From contig JAIQGH010000006.1 of NCBI GenBank assembly GCA_020072655.1, forward strand, positions 1 through 45,174: a stretch of 45,174 bases of DNA. The letters run 5' to 3'. The DNA is from Terriglobia bacterium (GTDB lineage Bacteria > Acidobacteriota > Terriglobia > UBA7540). The notes beneath the pieces were generated by a model. The model searched no databases. It worked only from the letters and a program-made list of their open reading frames with translations, and was not told the origin of the DNA. Every line of letters begins with the position of its first letter. The first letter of the stretch is position 1. A program made the position numbers and the translations under genes. Positions 34,596 to 42,021 of the stretch are shown piece after piece.

Positions 34596-35774
34596 TTGAC
34601 GAAGAAGAACTGGAGAGCCCGTCTGGTGCTGGGGCTGATGTCGGGAACCTCGATGGACGGCGTGGACGCCGCGCTCGTGGAGATCAGCGGCTCGGCGGAA
34701 AGGCCGCGCGTGCGCCTGCGCTCGTTCACCACCACGCCCTATCGGCCCGAGGTGCGGCAACGGATCGCGCGCCTGGCTGCCGGGGAATCCAGTAATGCGG
34801 GCGTCATCAGCCAGCTCAATTTTCTGCTCGGCGAGGTCTTCGCAGAGGCGGCACTCAAGCTTTGCCGTCACGCTGGGGTTTCTCCTCGGCAGCTTACCGT
34901 CATCGGCTCGCACGGCCAGACGATCTATCACCAAGGGCTGCACGCGACCGAAGGTGGACGACAAATCAAAAGCACACTGCAGATCGCCGAACCCGCCGTG
35001 ATCGCCGAGAGAACCGGAGTTCCCGTGATCGCCGATTTTCGCGCCGCCGACATCGCCGCGGGCGGCCAAGGCGCGCCGCTGGTGCCGATGGTGGATTATC
35101 TGTTGCTTCGCGACGAGCGCGAGGGCCGCGTGGCGCTGAATATCGGCGGAATCGCCAATGTCACCGTGATTCCCGCGCACGCACGGCCTGAGCAGGTCTT
35201 TGGCTTCGACACGGGACCGGGCAACATGGTGATTGACGCCCTCATGCGCCGCTTCACCAGGGGTCGCAGATCTTACGATGCGGGCGGCGGCGTGGCCTCG
35301 CGCGGAAAGGTCATTGAGCCCGCTCTTGCCGGCGCACTCCGTCATCCGTTCATTCGCCAGCCGCCTCCGAAAAGCGCTGGCAGGGAGCAATTCGGCCAGT
35401 TGTTTGTAGCGTCGAATTTTCTGGCGCGGCGGCGGACTCGCTTCGAAGACGCGGTGCGCACCGCGACCGAACTCACGGCGCGAACCATCGCCGACGCGCT
35501 CGAACGCCTTGTATTTCCTCGTGCAAAAGTCCACCGGCTGATTGTCTCCGGCGGCGGCGCGCACAATCGCTTCCTTCTCAAGCGGCTCCGAGAGCTATTG
35601 CCTCAACTCTCCATCAACCTCTCCGACGATTTCGGCCTCCCCGTGGATGCGAAGGAGGCCATGGCCTTCGCTCTTCTCGCCGACCGCACCCTGCATAGTC
35701 TGCCCGGCAATCTGCCCAGCGTCACCGGCGCCCGTCGGGCGGTCGTGCTCGGCAAACTCGTGAGCCACAGTTAG
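34596..35774 (+). CDS. anmK: Anhydro-N-acetylmuramic acid kinase
   Basis: 392 residues from the TTG at 34596, which has a GAGGG upstream at about 8 bases; the frame is open further upstream but that part overlaps the previous gene and has no family match. VLGLMSGTSMDGVDAALVEI is the AnmK nucleotide motif. VIGSHGQTIYH, ADFRAADIAAGGQGAPLVP and FDTGPGNMVID are also typical. The enzyme converts 1,6-anhydro-MurNAc to MurNAc-6-phosphate in cell wall recycling. The stop overlaps the convergent MBL gene by 4 bases. Confidence 0.93.
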   Translation: MTKKNWRARLVLGLMSGTSMDGVDAALVEISGSAERPRVRLRSFTTTPYRPEVRQRIARLAAGESSNAGVISQLNFLLGEVFAEAALKLCRHAGVSPRQLTVIGSHGQTIYHQGLHATEGGRQIKSTLQIAEPAVIAERTGVPVIADFRAADIAAGGQGAPLVPMVDYLLLRDEREGRVALNIGGIANVTVIPAHARPEQVFGFDTGPGNMVIDALMRRFTRGRRSYDAGGGVASRGKVIEPALAGALRHPFIRQPPPKSAGREQFGQLFVASNFLARRRTRFEDAVRTATELTARTIADALERLVFPRAKVHRLIVSGGGAHNRFLLKRLRELLPQLSINLSDDFGLPVDAKEAMAFALLADRTLHSLPGNLPSVTGARRAVVLGKLVSHS

Positions 35775-36559
35775 AATCGGAAAACCGGAGTGGGCGCGGA
35801 CTGGCTGGCCAGGCTCAGTTCGAGTGCCTTGCCGCGTCCGCGGGCGGAGAGCGCTTCCAGGGCGCTCATGCGGGCGATCTCGGGGTGGTTGTTGTTTTGG
35901 CTGAGGTGGGCAAGCACGAGGACGCGCGCCGCGCCGTCGAAATCCTCGCGCAGGAATTCTGCCGTCGCCAGATTCGACAGGTGGCCGTGACGGCTCATCA
36001 CCCGCTGTTTGACGACCCACGGGTACGGGCCCACCTTGAGCATCTCGAGGTCGTGGTTGGATTCAAAAATCAGGCAGTGGCAGCCCGCGACATGTCGCTT
36101 GACGAGCTCGGGGATGTACCCGAGGTCGGTGACCAAGCCGATGCCGATACCCTGCGTGTCGAAGCGAAAGGCGACGGGGTCGGCGGCGTCATGGGGAACC
36201 GTGAAGGGAGTAATCTCGATATCACCCACCGCGAACGTCTCGCCGGGCTTGAAAAGCTCGAAGGCTTTGGCGCGCCGGCCCCAGCGGATAGCGTCGCAGG
36301 TGGCTTCGTTGAGGTAGATGGGGGTAGCGCGGCCGGCCGCGTCGCGGGTGAGCGATTCGAGGCCTCGTACGTGGTCGCTATGCTCGTGGGAGATGATCAG
36401 AGCATCGAAGCCGTTGGCCTGTTCATCGGCGGCCGCGAGGCGCGCTATGGTTTCCCGCCGGCTAAAGCCCGCGTCGACGAGCAGCTGGGTCTTCTCGGTC
36501 GCAATCAACGTGGCGTTACCATGACTCCCACTGCCGAGAACACAGACGCGGACGCTCAA
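35771..36559 (-). CDS. Metallo-beta-lactamase fold hydrolase (WalJ/YycJ-like)
   Basis: 262 residues, TTG start with AAAAGGA upstream. VLGSGSHGNATLI at the start, then the metal site HEHSDHV, PHDAADPVAFRF, ESNHD and SRHGHLSN are characteristic of the YycJ/WalJ subfamily of MBL-fold exonuclease-like proteins. In Firmicutes it is linked to the WalRK pathway, but here it stands without those genes. A TATAAT (36613-36618) supplies a likely promoter on this strand. Confidence 0.9.
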   Translation of the reverse strand: MSVRVCVLGSGSHGNATLIATEKTQLLVDAGFSRRETIARLAAADEQANGFDALIISHEHSDHVRGLESLTRDAAGRATPIYLNEATCDAIRWGRRAKAFELFKPGETFAVGDIEITPFTVPHDAADPVAFRFDTQGIGIGLVTDLGYIPELVKRHVAGCHCLIFESNHDLEMLKVGPYPWVVKQRVMSRHGHLSNLATAEFLREDFDGAARVLVLAHLSQNNNHPEIARMSALEALSARGRGKALELSLASQSAPTPVFRF

Positions 36560-36612
36560 TCCGATGATCCTTTTTCGGAGCGATTCCGCAACCGCTCCGA
36601 GGCTTGAGGAAG

Positions 36613-36618
36613 ATTATA
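36613..36618 (-). promoter_or_regulatory. -10 element upstream of the MBL hydrolase gene
   Basis: A perfect TATAAT on the minus strand, about 54 bases before the TTG start at 36559. No good -35 hexamer is visible at 16-18 bases. The interval 36560-36855 contains no supported gene. Confidence 0.35.
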
Positions 36619-36855
36619 GTCCACGGGAGCAGGGTCACGCAGAAGAAATCCTCGCGGACAAAATCGTGGAGCCCACTACAGCTTCGATCGGCTGTATCCG
36701 GTCGTCGCCAGCACGCCGACGGAGCCGCCGGTGCAGTTTCTTCAGCTTTTGGCTTGTTGGACATATTGTGATTTCCGGCGTTGCCTACGCGAGCTGTCGC
36801 GCGCACCTCGCAAGACCGTGGCGGGCCCGCGTGAGAAGGACCTTAGGCCGGGCGA

Positions 36856-37506
36856 TCATGCTGCGGAATCAGCTTCGACGGGCAGCGGCTCATTGTCCAC
36901 TCCGGGTGGCATCAGACGATGTTCAGTAAAGAAAAGGCGGAGAGCCTGCTCGATCCCCCACGCGGACTCGGTGTGCTCTGGGTAAGTGATCACGCGCACT
37001 TCAGAAGTGAACCGGTCGCTGGCGCCTAAGGCGTCGTGGAGCCCCTCGGTCAAGCGCTCGGCCACACGATAGGCGGCGTCCGAGCCAGCCCCGGGTAGTA
37101 GAATTCCGAAGACTCCCGGCGCAAACAGGTAAATCGAATCCTCCCGTCGCAAGCGGCGGGTCAGCGCCTTGGCGGCGTCTCCGAACGCCGCCCATATCTC
37201 ATTCTGATCGCTAATCTCGGGCGCGGAGACCAGGCGAACGACCAGGCGCGACAGCGGCTGGTCGGTGCCCGAGGCGCGCCTAACCTCCATCGGCAGACGG
37301 TCCTGGAAATGGCTGTACTCGGGCAGCGTTTTCAACAGGTCATGGCTGGCCTGGCGCCGCAGGGCGAGGTTTTGCATCTGCTCGTCAAGTAACAGCTTGC
37401 GGAGGTTGCGCATCGCCAGGTGACGATCCAATACGACTCGGGCCGGAATTGACCGAGGCAATCGTCCTGCCATCCACCGCGAGCCTGTAAGTCTCGCGGG
37501 TCTCAT
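36856..37506 (-). CDS. Degenerate GGDEF-like domain protein, possible frameshift near its start
   Basis: 216 residues as an open frame. Residues about 60-185 follow the diguanylate cyclase fold (PEYSHFQDRLPMEVRRA, then DSIYLFAPGVFGILLPG and AYRVAERLTEGL). The GG(D/E)EF loop reads APGVF, so no cyclase activity is expected. The first about 30 residues look like non-coding sequence. Another frame from a TTG near 37530 reads SHWIEIVDETRETYRLAVDG, which looks genuine, and ends out of frame near 37430. Removing one base there would join the two. Either the gene starts at the ATG at 37413 or it is frameshifted. A TATAAT lies upstream at 37561-37566. Confidence 0.6.
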   Translation of the reverse strand: MRPARLTGSRWMAGRLPRSIPARVVLDRHLAMRNLRKLLLDEQMQNLALRRQASHDLLKTLPEYSHFQDRLPMEVRRASGTDQPLSRLVVRLVSAPEISDQNEIWAAFGDAAKALTRRLRREDSIYLFAPGVFGILLPGAGSDAAYRVAERLTEGLHDALGASDRFTSEVRVITYPEHTESAWGIEQALRLFFTEHRLMPPGVDNEPLPVEADSAA

Positions 37507-37954
37507 CCACGATTTCGATCCAATGGGAAGCCAAACTGAGGGCTTGCTTAGAGTGCTAATATTATAACTTCCTTATCTTCAGGACGTTCTGAACTCCCTG
37601 TGCTGAACGCCATGCCGCAGGCCGCAAGGAGCCCAAGGCGCGGGACCTCCAGGCAAGGTACCCGATTTCAGTTCGGAAAGGCTTCTGCCACACCTTTTTG
37701 CTGTCCCAAACGTAGGCATGAGTCTCACGCCCGAGACAACGGGCGGAACGGGCATTTTGTCGTGCAGGACGCAAACGGAAGATGGGGCAAAATGGGACAC
37801 CTTCGTCGTGGATTGACTAGGTTCAGGGATTGCGGATGGCCAGTTCGAGCCAAGGATTCTGCCAGAGCGAAGAGGATGCTGCAGGCTTTGTTCGGGGGGT
37901 TCGGAAGGGGCGGAACGGAGAGACCTCGGACCGATCAGCGTTTGGAATGCACCG
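37507..37954. other. Gap without a supported gene upstream of the GGDEF-like gene
   Basis: About 450 bases. 37561-37566 is a TATAAT on the minus strand without a clear -35. A plus-strand frame of 134 codons (37600-38004) has no recognisable domain, no ribosome site and runs into the end of the NtrC-type gene, so I do not call it. Confidence 0.5.
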
Positions 37955-39331
37955 TCATTCCGCAGCTTCCGACGCGTCTTCAGCCAGCAAGCGGTAAAGC
38001 GTAGCGCGGCTGACCCCGAGGATTTCGGCCGCCTGGACCTTATTCCCGCCCACGCGCTCGAGGACGCGCAGGGCGTGGCGCCGCTGAATTTCTTCCAGGG
38101 TTATGAACTCGTTGTCTTCCCCCGCGCCTTTGGGAATGGCTGCCCCGAACCGCGCCGGCAGGTCGCGGACATCAACGGTGTCCCCCTCGACCAACATGCA
38201 GGCATGGCCGAGGACATTTTCCAGTTCGCGGACATTTCCGGGCCAACTATATCGCGCCAAGATTGCCTGGGTGCGATAGGCGAGGCGCGCGAGGGGCTTG
38301 TTATATTGGGCCGCGAAGCGCTCCAGGAAGTAGCGCTCGAGCAGCGGCAAGTCCTCCTTGCGATCGGCCAGGCGAGGCAGCCGAATCTCGATCATGCAAA
38401 GTCGATAGTAGAGGTCCTCGCGAAACTTCTGATGGGCGACCTCCGCCTCCAGATCCCGATTGGTGGAGGCGACGACGCGCACGTCCACCTTGCGCGTGAC
38501 GGGCGAGCCGACGCGCTGGATCTGCTGGTCTTGCAGCACGCGCAGAAGCTTGGCCTGAGTAGCCATCGGCATCTCGCCGATTTCGTCGAGAAGCAAGGTG
38601 CCGCCCTGCGCGTACTCGAACAGGCCAATCTTGTCCTGGGTAGCGCCAGTGAAGGCGCCCTTCACATAGCCGAAAAGTTCGCTCTCGAAGAGCGTCTCGA
38701 CCACCGCGGCGCAGTTGCAGACCACGAAGGGGCCGGCGCGGGAAGGGCTCAAGCGATGCAAGGCGCGGGCCACCAACTCTTTGCCGCAGCCGGTTGGTCC
38801 GGTCACCAGCACCGTGCGGAAATGGGGCGCGACCCGCCGGATGCGCGCGAAGACCTCCAGCATCAGCGGGCTCTTGCCCACGATTCCCTCAAACTGCGAG
38901 GCTTCCAGGAGCTCGCGCTCCAAGTGCAAGGCCCGCTGTCTCTGCTGCGCGTCGGCAACCAAGCTGCCAACCCGTTCCCGGAGCTTTTCGAGGGAGATGG
39001 GCTTGGTGAGGTAATCGCAGGCGCCCTTCTGGATGGCCTCGACGGCGGAGTCCGTCGAGTAGTGTCCGGTCAGCAGGATCACGTCGATGCTGGGGTCGAC
39101 TTCCACGATCCGCTCGAGCATTTGCATGCCCGTCAGCTTGGGCATGATCAGGTCGAGGATGGCAATTTTCGGGCGGCGGCGCAGGACTAACTCCAGCCCC
39201 TGTTCGGAATCCGAGGAAGTGAGGATTTCGACGCCGTCCTGACTCAGGGCTGCTTTGATGAGGTCGAGGGTAAGGGGATCATCGTCGACCGCGACCAAAG
39301 TGACCGGCGCGGCATCTGAGGTCTTGTTCAT
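37955..39331 (-). CDS. NtrC-family sigma54-dependent response regulator
   Basis: 458 residues. The receiver domain (about 10-125) has the phospho-acceptor Asp in AILDLIMPK and DDDP at the acidic pocket. The AAA+ domain has Walker A GPTGCGKE, the sigma54 loop GAFTGA and Walker B GGTLLLDEIGEMP. The C-terminal Fis-type helix-turn-helix is VQAAEILGVSRATLYRLL. All elements for ATP-driven open complex formation are present. No cognate histidine kinase is in the window. I found no convincing sigma54 promoter (TGGCAC-N5-TTGC) next to it, so its targets are elsewhere. Confidence 0.95.
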   Translation of the reverse strand: MNKTSDAAPVTLVAVDDDPLTLDLIKAALSQDGVEILTSSDSEQGLELVLRRRPKIAILDLIMPKLTGMQMLERIVEVDPSIDVILLTGHYSTDSAVEAIQKGACDYLTKPISLEKLRERVGSLVADAQQRQRALHLERELLEASQFEGIVGKSPLMLEVFARIRRVAPHFRTVLVTGPTGCGKELVARALHRLSPSRAGPFVVCNCAAVVETLFESELFGYVKGAFTGATQDKIGLFEYAQGGTLLLDEIGEMPMATQAKLLRVLQDQQIQRVGSPVTRKVDVRVVASTNRDLEAEVAHQKFREDLYYRLCMIEIRLPRLADRKEDLPLLERYFLERFAAQYNKPLARLAYRTQAILARYSWPGNVRELENVLGHACMLVEGDTVDVRDLPARFGAAIPKGAGEDNEFITLEEIQRRHALRVLERVGGNKVQAAEILGVSRATLYRLLAEDASEAAE

Positions 39332-39690
39332 AGGCGCCGCCCGGCGCGCCCCTCGGCGGGCCGTACGGAGATAGGTTTAATTGCCATCGGCAGGAACCAA
39401 ACCGCCGTCCGGCGGGCGCGTCACTGTCAGGATCCTGCGTCGCGTGCTCGACGCAGTAGCCAAGGCAAACCAGCGCAAAGAGGCAACGCGCTCTCCAATG
39501 CATATCGGCATGGGCCGATATGAAGATTATCTAATTATTCGCGGGCTGGCGCAGAACGTTGCGGGTAGTGGGCTCTTGTACGCGGCTGGCGCCCCGATGA
39601 CGTCCATGGAGGCGATCTCGCGTGGCGACTGTCTTGAAGTGATCACGCCGGGGAGGCAGACTCTCCCACGGCATGCCATTCTACAAGAGA
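39332..39690. other. Gap upstream of the NtrC-type gene
   Basis: No gene is supported in about 360 bases. The notable element is the perfect palindrome at 39501-39522. The rest shows no recognisable element. Confidence 0.5.
39501..39522. promoter_or_regulatory. Palindrome CATATCGGC/GCCGATATG, operator-like
   Basis: Nine-base perfect arms (39501-39509 and 39514-39522) with a 4-base centre. It lies 170 bases upstream of the NtrC-type regulator's start in an AT-richer patch. It could be a binding site for a dimeric regulator; no further evidence. Confidence 0.3.
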
Positions 39691-39724
39691 GTAGCGCGGA
39701 CCTCCGTTTTTGAGGTCCGCGGCT
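39691..39724 (+). repeat. Left REP (TAGCGC-type hairpin)
   Basis: Starts TAGCGC and contains the perfect 9-bp stem GCGGACCTC/GAGGTCCGC (39695-39703 and 39711-39719) with a 7-base loop. It ends in GGCTC. The reverse complement is found at 40141-40174. Confidence 0.8.
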
Positions 39725-39771
39725 CTGGTTCCGTAATGGCGTTCCGCGGCTTGTGTTTTCGCGGACGTTCG

Positions 39772-40138
39772 TTAGATTCGCGTTCGGGGATCGGAAGGCA
39801 AGCTCACGCGGTCAATGGTCAAACCGCAGCGTCGCTTTTGCTCTACCGCCTTCATCCCGGAATACTCATTCACGCTCGACCATGGCCAATCTTGCGGGCG
39901 GCGTACCAGGCCGGCTTTGACAGGGTTCAAGTGAAGGTACTCGACCTTCTCGTTGTACTCCTTCACGGTGCGCGCGCCCGGTCGAAGGCAAGCGCCAGCA
40001 AGCGGAAATCGGCCTCAGCGAGCTTGGCGCGCCCTTCGCGCAGGCGCACCGTGATGAAGAAATATCGGTCCGAAAGAAAGGGACGAGGGAGCCGCGACAC
40101 GGCGCAAGAATACGACACACTAAACGCGATTGCCAGAT
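39772..40138 (-). pseudogene. Transposase of the Y1/REP-associated family, middle deleted
   Basis: Two fragments on the minus strand lie in different frames. The first (about 40138-39975) reads [20 protein letters not shown] and then [10 protein letters not shown], the N-terminal part of RAYT proteins. The second (39966-39772) reads [20 protein letters not shown] followed by [14 protein letters not shown], the C-terminal part. The centre, which holds the HUH metal motif (HWHA) and usually over 60 residues, is missing. The join near 39970 is out of frame. The gene cannot make an active transposase. Confidence 0.85.
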
Positions 40139-40140
40139 GA

Positions 40141-40174
40141 GAGCCGCGGACCTCAAAAGCGGAGGTCCGCGCTA
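40141..40174 (-). repeat. Right REP, inverted copy
   Basis: Reverse complement of the left REP with one change. The stem is GCGGACCTC (40146-40154) and GAGGTCCGC (40162-40170), with a 7-base loop. Confidence 0.8.
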
Positions 40175-40218
40175 CTCGCTGAGGCTTTATTCACGAGATT
40201 CTTGGGCAAGACCGGCGA

Positions 40219-40680
40219 TCAAGGCCTTTGAGACATGATTCGCGAGAGCAGAAAGAAGAGGGCGCAACCGACAGCGGAGCCGAACAGCGTCGCAAAGCCA
40301 ATGCCAAAGGTCAGGTGCCCCAGGATGTGATGCAGCGGAGTGCCATGGGGAGAGAATTCTGGCACCGAATAGATATTGTATGTGCGGGTCAGCGCAGCAA
40401 AGGCGACAGCGGCAGAAATCAGCAGTTGTTCCCACACGACCAGGAGGAAGACCGAAAGGACGACATTCGCATAGCTGCCGAACCGCCGCGCGTATATTAG
40501 CAACACCGCCAGGAAAATGGCGACAACAGTCGCGAGCGTTACGCTCACCCAGTGCAGGACCCACCTGGGCGCACCCGCGAAGCCCAGGACTATCCGCAAC
40601 ATCCAGGCGGCGGTGATGAACGCGAACAGGGGCGCCAGCAGCTGCACATGTTCCCGGAAGCTGTGTCCGCGAACGATCAT
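40219..40680 (-). CDS. Small four-helix membrane protein of unknown function
   Basis: 153 residues with about four predicted membrane segments (about 12-34, 42-63, 72-95 and 124-147). A loop with HGTPLHHILGH lies before the last segment. No family recognised. Its ATG overlaps the stop of the upstream SpoIIE phosphatase by 4 bases (40677-40680), so it is made together with that phosphatase and may be its membrane partner. Confidence 0.75.
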   Translation of the reverse strand: MIVRGHSFREHVQLLAPLFAFITAAWMLRIVLGFAGAPRWVLHWVSVTLATVVAIFLAVLLIYARRFGSYANVVLSVFLLVVWEQLLISAAVAFAALTRTYNIYSVPEFSPHGTPLHHILGHLTFGIGFATLFGSAVGCALFFLLSRIMSQRP

Positions 40681-41651
40681 AGTGCCTCCTCGGTCGAACC
40701 CGTTGCGCGCACAAGCACGAGTGTCAAGTCATCTTCGAGTTCATCTCCCGACCAGTCGCGCACCGCGCCAACCACAGTGTGCTGGATCTCGTTCAGCGGT
40801 CGCGAAGCGTTGGCGATGAGAAGCGACGCCAGACGTTCTTCGCCGAATTCGCTGCCATTCGTCACGCCTGCCTCGGTGACACCGTCAGAGTAAAGCGCTA
40901 AGAGGTCGCCGGGCGAGAGTTCGACTTCGCCCACCACGTGGGTCACATCCTCAAGGACGCCAAGCGGTGGCCCGCTGGCCACAAGTCGCAGCCGTTCCCG
41001 ACCGCCGATCAGCAGCGGCGGCAGGTGTCCAGCATTGACGAAACGCAGGCGGCGCGTGGCGGGGTTCCACTCGGCGTAGAAGACCGTGGTGAAGCGGGAA
41101 TCACCCGACACCTGCAAGAGGTGGCGGTTGAGATCAGCCAACAGGAAGTCCGGCGCTCGCCCCGAAGACGCCAACGTGCGCAGCACGGCATGAACGGTGG
41201 ACATCAGAATGGCGGCGGAGATCCCCTTGCCACTGACGTCAGCGATGGCAAAGGCCAGGCGGCCGTCGGGCAGTGAAATGACGTCGTAGTAATCGCCGCT
41301 GACACCGCGCGCCGGAACGCACACCGCGCAGAATTCCAGACCCTTGTGGACGGGGAAACGTTGCGGGAATAGCGCCTGCTGGACTTGCAGCGCGAAGCTG
41401 AGCTCTGCTTCTTTGCGTGCCAGCTCCCGGCGGCTGGCCCGGAGCTCGTGCTGCACGCGGTAGAGCGTCATGCCGAGCACGGCCACGGCGCTGGTGCCGC
41501 CGAACGTCAGGCCCCAGGCCACCAGCTCCGATTTCCCCAACAGGCCGCGGCCAACGTACAGCAGGATGCCCGCGCCGACAAGCAAGCCAGTAAGGTAGAG
41601 CCGGTCGCGCATCGCTCGGCTCGGCGTGAACCAAGCACGGATTTCCATCAT
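40677..41651 (-). CDS. Membrane-anchored SpoIIE-type PP2C phosphatase
   Basis: 324 residues. Two membrane segments (about 18-36 and 44-62) are followed by a helical linker (RASRRELARKEAELSFALQV) and a SpoIIE domain (about 95-315). Metal residues are seen in SGDYYDV, IADVSGKGISAAI, YSDGVTEA and EDDLTLVL. It has no GAF domain, so the signal may come from the membrane part or the coupled protein. Start ATG at 41651, or one codon later. Confidence 0.92.
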   Translation of the reverse strand: MMEIRAWFTPSRAMRDRLYLTGLLVGAGILLYVGRGLLGKSELVAWGLTFGGTSAVAVLGMTLYRVQHELRASRRELARKEAELSFALQVQQALFPQRFPVHKGLEFCAVCVPARGVSGDYYDVISLPDGRLAFAIADVSGKGISAAILMSTVHAVLRTLASSGRAPDFLLADLNRHLLQVSGDSRFTTVFYAEWNPATRRLRFVNAGHLPPLLIGGRERLRLVASGPPLGVLEDVTHVVGEVELSPGDLLALYSDGVTEAGVTNGSEFGEERLASLLIANASRPLNEIQHTVVGAVRDWSGDELEDDLTLVLVRATGSTEEAL

Positions 41652-41793
41652 TCGTCCCGGATTGTAGCAGTATAGGCGCTAACGCTTCTGCTGTGACAGC
41701 CTTCTTTCGGCTGCACGTTGTCAGTATTCCACTTCAGACCGGTCCACGCGTCTGCAAGGAGCCGATGAGCAGCAGCTAAATCTTTCGCACTTG

Positions 41794-42021
41794 CTAGTGG
41801 AGATCAAGCCCGAAAGCGGGAACGCCTTGGGCAAGAGTCTCTACGGGGAGGAGCTTCCCTTCGGTCCCAGTGCCCTGACCGGCTGCTGACTCTGTGATTG
41901 AGAGAGTCCCCTTGCCTTCTGAGTATGCGAGGCGGTTCTGATTGTAACAGCGGTAGTTCAGGCGCTCGGCTTGGGCCGCGCAGCAAAACAGAACAGCTCC
42001 GGCGATCCACAGCGTCTTCAT
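41794..42021 (-). CDS. Small secreted protein of unknown function
   Basis: 75 residues. MKTLWIAGAVLFCCAAQA is a good signal peptide with cleavage after AQA. The mature part begins ERLNYRCYNQ and is Gly/Thr rich. The ATG overlaps the stop of the upstream 419-residue protein by 4 bases (42018-42021), which argues for a real, coupled gene. No family recognised. Confidence 0.6.
   Translation of the reverse strand: MKTLWIAGAVLFCCAAQAERLNYRCYNQNRLAYSEGKGTLSITESAAGQGTGTEGKLLPVETLAQGVPAFGLDLH

Larger units (their letters stand above)
39691..40174 (-). mobile_element. Decayed REP-associated (Y1/RAYT) transposase element with terminal REPs
   Basis: The element is bounded by two inverted 34-base REP copies (39691-39724 and 40141-40174) that differ at one base (39706). 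The interior holds an internally deleted transposase gene. This is the organisation expected for a REP-associated tyrosine transposase with its cognate palindromes; the deletion makes it non-autonomous. Confidence 0.75.

Noticed and set aside
37680-37800. TGGCA- and TGGGACA-like sequences considered as sigma54 promoters near the NtrC-type gene
   Set aside because: None has the GG and GC dinucleotides at the required spacing followed by TTGC.
37600-38004. Plus-strand frame of 134 codons in the gap before the NtrC-type gene
   Set aside because: No ribosome site, no domain, composition like non-coding DNA, and it overlaps the end of a well-supported gene.
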